Assembly: GCA_017503645.1 (NCBI GenBank)
Contig: JAFVSR010000107.1
Location: 1 to 37,005 of the forward strand
Direction of reading: 5' to 3'
DNA: 37,005 nucleotides
DNA from: Bacteroidaceae bacterium
GTDB taxonomy: Bacteria; Bacteroidota; Bacteroidia; Bacteroidales; Bacteroidaceae
Shown here in pieces: positions 15,514-23,734 of this stretch; within the stretch, counting starts at the first letter, position 1; every line of letters begins with the position of its first letter. The translations under genes were made by a program, and so were the position numbers. The notes beneath the pieces are model-generated. The model was not told the origin of the DNA. It did no database searches and saw only the letters and a program-made list of their open reading frames with translations.

Positions 15514-16461
15514 ATGCCTTGCCCGATGAATGTAGATGAAATGAAATATGATATGCTGGCGGTGGTGGGCCCCACGGCTTGTGGCAAAACGGCTCTTGCA
15601 GTGGAGCTTGCTTTGTCGCTTGGCGGCGAGGTTATAAGTGCCGACAGTCGCCAGGTGTATCGTGGTATGGATATTGGCACGGGTAAGGATTTGGCCGAGT
15701 ATTCCCGCAATGGCATTTCTGTGCCTGTTCACCTTGTGGATATCGTGGATGCGGGTGAAAAGTACAATCTGTTTGAGTTCCAGCGCGATTTCCTTTCGGC
15801 ATACGATGATGTGACCTCACGCGGTGCGCTTCCCGTGCTGTGTGGCGGTAGCGGTATGTATGTGGAGTCGGTGCTGCGTGGCTACAGGCTCATCCCCGTG
15901 CCCGAGAACGCCGCTTTGCGTGCAAGGCTCGAGGAGAAGAGCCTCGAAGAGCTCACCGCCATTCTTGCGGGGTATAAAACGCTGCATAACAACACCGATA
16001 CAGATACGAAGAAACGTGCCATACGCGCAATAGAGATAGAGGAGCATTATGCATCGTGCCCGGTGGAGGAACGCTCCTTTCCTGCCATACGCACCCTCAC
16101 CGTGGGGGTTGATGTGGATAGGGAGGTGCGCCGTCATAGAATCACAGCCCGCCTGTTGCAAAGGTTGCAGGAGGGGCTTGTCGAGGAGGTTGAGGCTCTG
16201 CTTGCATCGGGCATCACTGCCGAACAGTTGATATACTATGGGCTTGAATATAAGTTCGTGACAATGTATGTGACCGGCAAGATGAGTTACGATGATATGG
16301 TACGCGGGCTTGAAATTGCCATCCACCAGTTTGCCAAGCGGCAGATGACCTGGTTTCGCGGAATGGAAAAACGCGGCACGCACATTCATTGGATTGATGC
16401 TTCGTTGCCCCGTGCCGAGCAGGTGGAGTTGATAAAGAATTTGATGTATGACAAAAAGTAA
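15514..16461 (+). CDS. miaA: tRNA dimethylallyltransferase
   Basis: 315 residues. Transfers a dimethylallyl group to A37 of tRNAs that read UNN codons. The P-loop is GPTACGKT (19-26), followed by ISADSRQVYRGMDIGTGK (41-58), in which Asp44 is the expected catalytic base, and CGGSGMYV. The C-terminal half reads YYGLEYKFV and QFAKRQMTWFRG. The GLEYKFV segment is diverged from the usual GY+E pattern of MiaA. Bacteroidales commonly carry two paralogues, and this looks like the shorter, more diverged one. First gene of a compact operon; its last 14 bases overlap the next gene. Confidence 0.93.
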   Translation: MPCPMNVDEMKYDMLAVVGPTACGKTALAVELALSLGGEVISADSRQVYRGMDIGTGKDLAEYSRNGISVPVHLVDIVDAGEKYNLFEFQRDFLSAYDDVTSRGALPVLCGGSGMYVESVLRGYRLIPVPENAALRARLEEKSLEELTAILAGYKTLHNNTDTDTKKRAIRAIEIEEHYASCPVEERSFPAIRTLTVGVDVDREVRRHRITARLLQRLQEGLVEEVEALLASGITAEQLIYYGLEYKFVTMYVTGKMSYDDMVRGLEIAIHQFAKRQMTWFRGMEKRGTHIHWIDASLPRAEQVELIKNLMYDKK

Positions 16462-17395
16462 GATAAGCAGGCATCGTTGGGGGTTGATATATTGCCCCAA
16501 ATTGGGCTCCCTCTCGCCACGCAAACGATGGAGGGAGATACGCGAGTATCTGCGTGAAAAGCACGTGGAGTATGACTGCATACAGTCCGAGGATTACAGC
16601 TCGCTTGAACGCCAGGCCAAAATGCTTGCCGACAATGGCTACGAGACCATTGTGGTAGTGGGTGGCGACGGTGCTTTGCAGGATGTTGTGAATGGCATTA
16701 TGGCATCGGATAATTATAACAAAGTGTCGCTTGGCATAATTCCCAATGGAATTGCCAATGACTATGCCTCGTACTGGGGCTTGCCTATGAAGGATTACAA
16801 GGCGGCCGTGGATTGCATAATTACGCATCGCGCACGCAAGGTGGATGTGGGCTGTTGCCACTATACAACCGATGCCGGTGAGCAGAAACGCTATTTTCTG
16901 AATGTGCTCAACATCGGGCTCACGGCCAGGGTGGTGGAGATTGCCAACCAGAAGAGGTTTATTTTTGCCAAGCTCGGCTCTATTGTAAGAGGTCTCTTTC
17001 AACTGCTTTTCTTCCGCCAGAGCTACAGGATGAAATTCAGGCTCAACAACCAGTCTGTTGACAAGAACTTTATGATGCTTTGTGTGGGTAACTCGCGTGG
17101 CTATGGTATGACACCCAGCGCGGTGCCCTATAACGGATGGCTCGATGTGTCGGCCATTAAGATGCCTAAGTTGTTTGGTATGATTGAGGGGCTTATGATG
17201 GTATATCGCCGCAAGATTATGAACTACGAACTAATGGAGCCCTTCCGCACAACCGAGGTGCTTATAGAGGATGTGGGCGGCGCTCACGTTGGTATCGACG
17301 GGCGTATGTTCCACCCCACATTCCCAATGAAGGTTGCCGTGATGCCCGAGGTTGTTAATTTGATTATTCCTACTAAAATAAAAACCAATAAATAA
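16448..17395 (+). CDS. Diacylglycerol-kinase-family lipid kinase
   Basis: 315 residues, starting inside the end of miaA (14-base overlap, +1 frame), which suggests translational coupling. The DAGK catalytic fold (YegS/BmrU/LCB5 family) shows VVGGDGALQDVVNG (70-83), the nucleotide-binding GGDG motif. It also shows IPNGIANDYA (98-107), where most members have P-x-GT-x-NDFA, so Gly-Thr is replaced by Gly-Ile. VDVGCC follows. No signal peptide; soluble, presumably acting at the inner leaflet of the membrane. The substrate (diacylglycerol, a sphingoid base or another lipid) cannot be told. Bacteroidales make sphingolipids, so a sphingoid base is possible but unproven. Confidence 0.85.
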   Translation: MTKSKISRHRWGLIYCPKLGSLSPRKRWREIREYLREKHVEYDCIQSEDYSSLERQAKMLADNGYETIVVVGGDGALQDVVNGIMASDNYNKVSLGIIPNGIANDYASYWGLPMKDYKAAVDCIITHRARKVDVGCCHYTTDAGEQKRYFLNVLNIGLTARVVEIANQKRFIFAKLGSIVRGLFQLLFFRQSYRMKFRLNNQSVDKNFMMLCVGNSRGYGMTPSAVPYNGWLDVSAIKMPKLFGMIEGLMMVYRRKIMNYELMEPFRTTEVLIEDVGGAHVGIDGRMFHPTFPMKVAVMPEVVNLIIPTKIKTNK

Positions 17396-17396
17396 T

Positions 17397-18200
17397 ATGA
17401 CAATAAGAGATTTGACATCTACCGAGAATTTCTTTCTCTTGGCAGGCCCCTGTGTTATTGAGGGCGAGGATATGGCTATGCGCATAGCAGAGCGTGTTGT
17501 AAGTATGACGAGTGACAGGAATATTCCCTATGTATTCAAGGGCTCTTATCGCAAAGCCAACCGCTCGCGTATCGATTCGTTTACCGGAATTGGTGATGAG
17601 GCGGCATTGCGCGTGTTGCGCAAGGTGCGTGAGACGTTCAATGTACCCGTGGTAACCGATGTCCACTCGGCCGATGAGGCTGAAATGGCTGCCGAGTATG
17701 TGGATATTCTGCAAATACCTGCATTCCTCTGCCGTCAGACCGACCTGCTTGTGGCTGCGGCAAAAACCGGTCGTGTGGTGAATATAAAGAAAGGACAGTT
17801 CCTCTCGCCCGAGGCTATGAAGTTCGCAGCCGAGAAGGTGGTTTCCGAGGGCGGTGCAGGGCAGGTGATGCTCACCGAGCGCGGTACCACATTCGGCTAT
17901 CAGGATTTGGTGGTCGATTTTCGCGGAATTCCGCTGATGCGTTCATTCGGCTATCCTGTAGTGATGGATATAACCCACTCGCTGCAGCAACCCAACCAGA
18001 CAGCCGGTGTTACGGGTGGTATGCCTCAGATGATTTCCACTATAGCGAAGGCTGCCATTGCTGTGGGTGCCGATGGCCTGTTCATTGAAACACACGAGAA
18101 TCCCGCAGTGGCAAAAAGCGATGGCGCAAATATGCTGCGCCTCGACCTGCTTGAGGATTTGCTCGACACGCTTTTGAGGGTGCGCGCAGCTGTGCGATAA
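17397..18200 (+). CDS. kdsA: 3-deoxy-8-phosphooctulonate synthase
   Basis: 267 residues. Condenses phosphoenolpyruvate with arabinose-5-phosphate to give Kdo-8-phosphate, for the lipopolysaccharide core. Motifs: LLAGPCVIEG (14-23), FKGSYRKANRS, VVTDVHS, KKGQFLSPEAM and FIETHENP. Cys19 in AGPC marks it as the metal-dependent class rather than the metal-free E. coli type, where Asn stands here. It starts one base after the stop codon of the lipid-kinase gene, so the operon continues without a break. The downstream outer-membrane protein fits an envelope theme. Confidence 0.96.
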   Translation: MTIRDLTSTENFFLLAGPCVIEGEDMAMRIAERVVSMTSDRNIPYVFKGSYRKANRSRIDSFTGIGDEAALRVLRKVRETFNVPVVTDVHSADEAEMAAEYVDILQIPAFLCRQTDLLVAAAKTGRVVNIKKGQFLSPEAMKFAAEKVVSEGGAGQVMLTERGTTFGYQDLVVDFRGIPLMRSFGYPVVMDITHSLQQPNQTAGVTGGMPQMISTIAKAAIAVGADGLFIETHENPAVAKSDGANMLRLDLLEDLLDTLLRVRAAVR

Positions 18201-18224
18201 TTTAATTCTTCCCTCGTGCAAGCA

Positions 18225-20372
18225 ATGATAAGGCGGCTATACCTTATTATATCTATATGGGCATTTTTGTCGGTGCCCTTGTTTGGCAGCGTCACCGATG
18301 ACGCTGCCAAGCGCGTTATGGATGCGTATGCCGCCCGTCTGCTTGCAGGTGATTTCCAGGTGGGAGAGCTATTTGGCGAGCTGTATATAAAAGAGTATGT
18401 CGATGTGAAGAAACAGAGCCTTGTGCTCAATATCATCCCCGACCTTGCCCGTTTCGACTCCGAGAAGCAGAAGTATCTGTCAGAATTTTTCTATGAGATA
18501 CATTATGTGGACAACGCAGTGCCCGACATAAGGCGCAGGGCGCATCTGACATCCTACAAAAGAGGCAATGGCGAGATTGACAGGGTGCTCTATTATATGA
18601 ACCCCGATTTTCTGCACGAGAAACTTTTCAAGGCGCAGTATCTCTCACCAATCTATCCCACCAACTATAATTATTACAACTATACTATCGATAGCACATA
18701 CAATGCCCCCGACGGCGGGTGTAAAATTCTTTTTACACATAAATTCGATAATATAAAGCTGCTTACAAACGGGTGGGTGGTCTTTGATGCGGGCCACGCG
18801 GTACGCTCTTTCTATGCCGAGGGATGGGACGAGCAGAGTCGCTTTTCCATAGAGTGCCGTATGGGTGACGAGGGGCTCGAGCGTTTTGTGGTGAAGGATT
18901 TGTCGTTGAAGATATTCTACGATTTCGCCCTAAACAAACTCGATATAGATGTTGATGCACGGTACACCTACTCCTCGCTCTCCACAGCGCTTAACAATTA
19001 TAACAATAAAAGCCGTTTCGACCTTACCGGTCTGCTCAATGCCGATTGGGACACTCTTTCCGTGGAAACTCCCGATGTCTATGTGACGATGCATCGTCCT
19101 TGCCCGCTGACGGCAGCCGATTCCCTTATATATATAAAGAAAGGTGTAATACAAACCGACACCGTTGCTCTGTGGGGAAATTCGGACAAACCTAAAAGAA
19201 AGAGCGACAAGGTGCTGCGTTGGCTATGGGACGTGGGTGATGAGATGATTAGCAGCCACCACCTGAATTGGGGCGATAGTGACCTTAAGGTGTATCCGCT
19301 CATAAACCCTTCCTATATGCGATACAGCACAGGCGAGGGTGTGACATACAAATTTGCATTGAACCTGCAAAGCCGTATGGGTAAAAAGCACGGTTTCTCC
19401 TTGAAACCTATGCTTGGCTATAGCTTCAAACGCAATGAATTCTATTGGGGCGTAAACGGCTATTATGTTTTCGATCCGCGCCACAGGGGAATGGTGCAGG
19501 TGAACGCGGGGCGCGAAAACAGCATATACAGGGAGTTTGAGGTTGAAAAGATAAAGGACCTTGAGTTTCCCGATATACGTTTCTCCGAAATGGCTTTTAC
19601 CTACTACCGCGATTCGCGCTTTGCTGTAAATCTTCAGCGCGAGTGGTTCAATGGCTTTGATGTGCAGCTTGGTGTGACATACTACTATCGCTCACTCTAT
19701 GGCAATGCCGTGGGGCAAATTGTGGATGGCGAGAAGATAAAACGGAAATATCGCAGTTTTGCTCCGCACTTGCAACTCATATGGCACCCCGGGATGTACC
19801 ACTATTACGATGGTGACAAAAAGGTGAACCTCGGTTCCCGTATGCCGCGCTTTTCGCTCGACATCGAACAGGGTGTGCGCGGTCCGCTCGATTCGAAAAG
19901 TGTTTACACCCGCGCCGAGTTCGATGTGCAATACAAGCATCGCCTCTCCAGCAGTGCCACGCTTAATACCCGCTTGGGATTTGGCGGCTATTTGTATGAA
20001 AAGGATTTGTATTTTATAAACTACACGTTTCTTAAAGATAATATCCTGCCGCTGGATAAGGATGATGAGCTGAGCGGTGTTTTTCAACTGCTCGACGGCG
20101 AATGGTACAATTCGGCCAACAGATATTTCAGAGCCAATGCCGCCTATGTGTCGCCGTTCCTCGTGTGGCAGAAGATGCTCCCGCAAGTTAAATTCATAAA
20201 GAACGAGATGCTCTTCTTCAATTTGCTTTTCATATCGAAACTGCACCCCTATTGCGAGGTTGGCTATGGTGTGGAAACACCTTACGTCGATTTGGGAATC
20301 TTCGCCGGTTTCGAGAATACCTCATTTCATAAAATAGGCTGTAAAATAACAATTTCGCTATTCGAAGATTAA
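18225..20372 (+). CDS. DUF5686-type outer-membrane protein
   Basis: 715 residues from the ATG at 18225; a GTG nine bases earlier is the alternative. A signal peptide covers about 1-22 (SVPLFG). The middle part (FKAQYLSPIYPTNYNYYNY, DGGCKILFTHKFDNIKLLTNGWVVF) resembles the globular part of DUF5686 proteins. From about residue 340 there are alternating strands rich in Tyr and Phe (GVTYYYRSLYG, GVETPYVDLGIFAGFENTSF) ending in a strand with terminal acidic residues, as in an outer-membrane beta-barrel. The carboxypeptidase-regulatory-like N-terminal domain often fused to this family is missing. Function unknown. It begins 24 bp after kdsA. Confidence 0.75.
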   Translation: MIRRLYLIISIWAFLSVPLFGSVTDDAAKRVMDAYAARLLAGDFQVGELFGELYIKEYVDVKKQSLVLNIIPDLARFDSEKQKYLSEFFYEIHYVDNAVPDIRRRAHLTSYKRGNGEIDRVLYYMNPDFLHEKLFKAQYLSPIYPTNYNYYNYTIDSTYNAPDGGCKILFTHKFDNIKLLTNGWVVFDAGHAVRSFYAEGWDEQSRFSIECRMGDEGLERFVVKDLSLKIFYDFALNKLDIDVDARYTYSSLSTALNNYNNKSRFDLTGLLNADWDTLSVETPDVYVTMHRPCPLTAADSLIYIKKGVIQTDTVALWGNSDKPKRKSDKVLRWLWDVGDEMISSHHLNWGDSDLKVYPLINPSYMRYSTGEGVTYKFALNLQSRMGKKHGFSLKPMLGYSFKRNEFYWGVNGYYVFDPRHRGMVQVNAGRENSIYREFEVEKIKDLEFPDIRFSEMAFTYYRDSRFAVNLQREWFNGFDVQLGVTYYYRSLYGNAVGQIVDGEKIKRKYRSFAPHLQLIWHPGMYHYYDGDKKVNLGSRMPRFSLDIEQGVRGPLDSKSVYTRAEFDVQYKHRLSSSATLNTRLGFGGYLYEKDLYFINYTFLKDNILPLDKDDELSGVFQLLDGEWYNSANRYFRANAAYVSPFLVWQKMLPQVKFIKNEMLFFNLLFISKLHPYCEVGYGVETPYVDLGIFAGFENTSFHKIGCKITISLFED

Positions 20373-20418
20373 AGAAATTGCTACTTTTTATGATTTTTTA
20401 AAAAAAGTTGCACACTTT

Positions 20419-20450
20419 TTTGTTATTCAATTTTATAATACTTACATTTG
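20419..20450 (+). promoter_or_regulatory. Glycogen operon promoter
   Basis: TTTG (20419-20422), 20 bases, TACATTTG (20443-20450): every defined base of the Bacteroidales consensus is present. The first gene starts 43 bases downstream. The promoter separates the glycogen genes from the kdsA operon. Confidence 0.88.
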
Positions 20451-20493
20451 AGAGGTGATAAGTAAATTAGTCTAATTATATAAATTAAACGAG

Positions 20494-22446
20494 ATGAGTT
20501 ATTTGCGATTCGAAAAAACGCTGATGACGAACTTGGAAGAGTCGTTGCAAAAGGAGATTTTGAGGACAAACCGTTCGGGTGCTTATCATTGTTCGACAAT
20601 TGTCGATTGCAATACCCGTAAATATCACGGTTTGCTGGTTGTTCCTATCCCACAGCTCGATGACGAGAACCACGTGCTGCTGTCGTCGCTCGACGAGACG
20701 GTAGTTCTGCACGGTGCGGAATTTAACTTGGGATTGCACAAGTACAATGCCGACAACTTCAGTCCCCGCGGTAACAAGTACATTCGTGAGTTCGCCTGGG
20801 AGCGTGTCCCCACCACCATATACAACGTGGGTGGCGTGTGGCTTAAAAAAGAGAAAGCCTTTGTGCATCACGAGAACAGAATTCTTATTCGTTACACCTT
20901 GTTAAAGGCAAACACCCCTGTTACATTGCGCTTGCGCCCCTTCCTGGCGTTCCGCAGCGTGCGTGAATATACACACGAGAACAGCATTGCCGACCGCAGC
21001 TACAAGGAGGTGGAGAATGGTATAAGTATGCGTATGTATGCCGACTACCCCGACCTCTATATGCAGCTGAACAAGAAAAACGAGTTTGTTTATCAGCCCG
21101 ACTGGTATCGCGGTATCGAGTATGTGAAAGAACTCGAGCGTGGTTACGACTTTAACGAGGACCTCTTTGTTCCCGGTTATTTCGAGGTTAAGATGAAGGC
21201 CGGTGAGAGCATTGTGTTCTCGGGCGGTGTGGCTCCTATGACCACACGTACTATGAAGGCGGCCTTTGAACACGAGGAGCAAATTCGCGATCCGCGCGAT
21301 AACTTTATGCACTGTATGCAGTGTGCCGGCAACCAGTTCTTCAATGTACAGGGAGAGCACATCTACATTCTTGCAGGTTATCCCTGGTTCAAGTGCCGTG
21401 CCCGTGACCTCTTTGTGTCGTTGCCCGGTTTGGCATTGTCGCAGGGCCACTATGATGAGTTCGAGAAAGTTATGAAAACTGCAAGCATTGCCATCGACGA
21501 TTTCATAAACGACCGTGTGAGCAATGTGAAGATTTACGAGATGGAGCACCCCGATGTGCTGTTGTGGGCTGTTTGGGCTTTGCAGCAGTATGCCAAGGAG
21601 TGCAGTATGGAGGCTTGCCGCGATAAGTATGGCGACCTGCTGATGCGCATCTTCGACTTCATTCGCAATAACAAACACAACAACTTGCGCGTTGCGCAAA
21701 ACGGCTTGCTGTGGACCAATGGCAAGGACAAGGCAGTTACCTGGATGAACTCTACGGTGAACGGCCGTCCCGTTGTTCCCCGCACGGGCCACGTGGTGGA
21801 GATAAACGCATTGTGGTACAATGCACTTGTGTTCACACAGCAGATGGCCGAGCTTATGCACAACCAACCTGTGCTCGACTCGCTTGTACGCCTCATTCCT
21901 CTCGCAGGCGCAGCATTTGTCGAGGTGTTCCTCAACGAACACGGTTATCTCTACGACTATGTCGATGGTGACTATGTAGATTGGAGCGTACGCCCCAATA
22001 TGATATTTGCCGTTGCTCTCGACAACTCTCCTCTCAATTCAAAACAGAAGAAAAAAGTTCTCGATATTGTTACCCGCGAGCTTCTCACACCGCGCGGTTT
22101 GCGTTCGCTCTCGCCCAAGAGTGTTGGTTACAACCCCAACTATGTGGGCCCGCAGATACAGCGCGACTACGCATACCACCAGGGTACAGCTTGGCCTTGG
22201 CTCGGCGGTTTCTATTACGAGGCTTATTTGAAGATATATAAACTGAGCGGTATCTCATTCGTGGAACGCCAGATGGTGGGCTTTGAGGATGAGATTGTAC
22301 AGCACTGCGTGGGTTCTATCCCCGAGGTGTTCGATGGCAACCCGCCGTTCAAGGGACGTGGTGCCGTGGCGTTTGCAATGAACGTGGCACAAATCTTGAG
22401 AACAAGCCAGCTGCTCAAACAGTATGAATCTAAATTGGAGGGATAA
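20494..22446 (+). CDS. Glycogen debranching enzyme-like protein (GH133)
   Basis: 650 residues. An N-terminal GDE_N beta domain (about 15-250) is followed by a C-terminal (alpha/alpha)6 amylo-alpha-1,6-glucosidase domain (about 275-640). Recognisable GDE signatures are LILAGYPWF-like YILAGYPWF (291-299), VEINALWYNAL (435-445), YDYVDGDYVDWSVRPNMIFA, GTAWPW and IPEVFDGNPP (609-618, Glu611 a likely general base). Two departures stand out. TWMN (416-419) stands where I expect TWMD, whose Asp I take to be the general acid. CRARD (301-305) replaces the usual GRD context. It may remove branch stubs from glycogen, or may bind rather than cut. First gene of a three-gene glycogen operon; five bases separate it from the next gene. 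Confidence 0.88.
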   Translation: MSYLRFEKTLMTNLEESLQKEILRTNRSGAYHCSTIVDCNTRKYHGLLVVPIPQLDDENHVLLSSLDETVVLHGAEFNLGLHKYNADNFSPRGNKYIREFAWERVPTTIYNVGGVWLKKEKAFVHHENRILIRYTLLKANTPVTLRLRPFLAFRSVREYTHENSIADRSYKEVENGISMRMYADYPDLYMQLNKKNEFVYQPDWYRGIEYVKELERGYDFNEDLFVPGYFEVKMKAGESIVFSGGVAPMTTRTMKAAFEHEEQIRDPRDNFMHCMQCAGNQFFNVQGEHIYILAGYPWFKCRARDLFVSLPGLALSQGHYDEFEKVMKTASIAIDDFINDRVSNVKIYEMEHPDVLLWAVWALQQYAKECSMEACRDKYGDLLMRIFDFIRNNKHNNLRVAQNGLLWTNGKDKAVTWMNSTVNGRPVVPRTGHVVEINALWYNALVFTQQMAELMHNQPVLDSLVRLIPLAGAAFVEVFLNEHGYLYDYVDGDYVDWSVRPNMIFAVALDNSPLNSKQKKKVLDIVTRELLTPRGLRSLSPKSVGYNPNYVGPQIQRDYAYHQGTAWPWLGGFYYEAYLKIYKLSGISFVERQMVGFEDEIVQHCVGSIPEVFDGNPPFKGRGAVAFAMNVAQILRTSQLLKQYESKLEG

Positions 22447-22451
22447 GCGAT

Positions 22452-23714
22452 ATGAAAGTATTAATGTTCGGTTGGGAGTTCCCGCCTCACATCTCGGGCG
22501 GACTCGGTACAGCAAGTTACGGACTGACCAAGGGCTTTGTTCAGCAAGGTGATGTGGAGATTAAGTTCTGTATCCCCAAGCCCTATGGCGACGAAGATAA
22601 CAGCTTTTTGAGAATCGTCGGAATGAACTCCGTGCCCATTGTGTGGAAGAACGTAGACAGAGACTATGTAAATTCGCGCATTGGTGCGGTGATGACACCC
22701 GATGAGTATTATCGCTATCGCGAACACATATATGGCGATTTCAGCTATATGCACACCAACGACCTGGGTTGTATGGAGTTTGCCGGTGGTTACCCCGAAA
22801 ATCTTCACGACGAGATTAACAACTACTCTATAATTGCAGGAGTGGTTGCCCGCACCGAGGAGTTCGATATCATCCACTCGCACGACTGGCTCACATACCC
22901 CGCAGGTATCCACGCCAAGCAGGTGTCGGGCAAGAAACTTGTGATACACGTTCACGCTACCGATTTCGACCGTAGCCGTGGTAACGTGAACCCCACCGTT
23001 TATGCCATTGAGAAAAATGGTATGGACAATGCCGACCACATCCTGTGCGTGAGTGAGCTCACACGTCAGACCGTTATCACCAAGTATCATCAGCACCCCG
23101 ACAAGGTGTCTACCCTGCACAACGCGGTTACTCCTTTGTCGCAGGAGATTCTGGATATCGTTCCCAAGAAGATTCCCGGTGAGAAGGTGGTTACCTTCCT
23201 TGGCCGTATAACAATGCAGAAGGGCCCCGAGTATTTTGTTGAGGCTGCTGCAATGGTGCTCAAACGTACAAAGAATATCCGTTTCTGTATGGCCGGTAGC
23301 GGCGATATGATGAACGATATGATACGCCTGGCTGCGCAACGCGGAATTTCGGACCGTTTCCACTTCCCAGGATTTATGCGAGGACGTCAGGTTTATGAGT
23401 GCCTGAAAGCGAGTGATGTGTATATAATGCCCTCGGTAAGTGAGCCGTTCGGTATCTCTCCGTTGGAGGCTATGCAGTGCGATGTGCCCACAATCATTTC
23501 AAAACAGTCGGGTTGTGCCGAGATTCTCGACAAGTGTATCAAAACCGACTATTGGGATATTCACGCAATGGCCGATGCCATCTACTCAATCTGTAACAAC
23601 GAGTCGTTGTATGAGTATTTGAAGGTTGAAGGTCGCAACGAGGTGAACCAAATCACTTGGGAGAACGTAGCTCTTAAACTGCGTAAGGTATATGAAAAAG
23701 TAATGGGTTGGTAA
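22452..23714 (+). CDS. Glycosyltransferase, glycogen-synthase-like (GT4/GT5 type)
   Basis: 420 residues with the GT-B fold. The N-terminal half starts KVLMFGWEFPPHISGGLGTA, with the glycine loop GGLG at 16-19. The C-terminal half has GRITMQKG (251-258), with basic residues contacting the nucleotide sugar, and EPFGISPLE (331-339), the E-x7-E motif. All the residues needed for catalysis appear to be present, in contrast to its neighbours. It probably elongates glycogen from UDP- or ADP-glucose in the cytoplasm. It follows the debranching gene by five bases and precedes the GH57 gene by 20. The genomic trio is, to my knowledge, conserved in Bacteroides. Confidence 0.9.
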   Translation: MKVLMFGWEFPPHISGGLGTASYGLTKGFVQQGDVEIKFCIPKPYGDEDNSFLRIVGMNSVPIVWKNVDRDYVNSRIGAVMTPDEYYRYREHIYGDFSYMHTNDLGCMEFAGGYPENLHDEINNYSIIAGVVARTEEFDIIHSHDWLTYPAGIHAKQVSGKKLVIHVHATDFDRSRGNVNPTVYAIEKNGMDNADHILCVSELTRQTVITKYHQHPDKVSTLHNAVTPLSQEILDIVPKKIPGEKVVTFLGRITMQKGPEYFVEAAAMVLKRTKNIRFCMAGSGDMMNDMIRLAAQRGISDRFHFPGFMRGRQVYECLKASDVYIMPSVSEPFGISPLEAMQCDVPTIISKQSGCAEILDKCIKTDYWDIHAMADAIYSICNNESLYEYLKVEGRNEVNQITWENVALKLRKVYEKVMGW

Positions 23715-23734
23715 AATTTTAAAAGACGAATAAT

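Noticed and set aside
20902-21942. 346-codon minus-strand open frame
   Set aside because: Antisense to the glycogen debranching gene, whose domains are unmistakable; no promoter or family match.
22461-23363. 300-codon minus-strand open frame
   Set aside because: Antisense to the glycosyltransferase gene; shadow of its codon usage.
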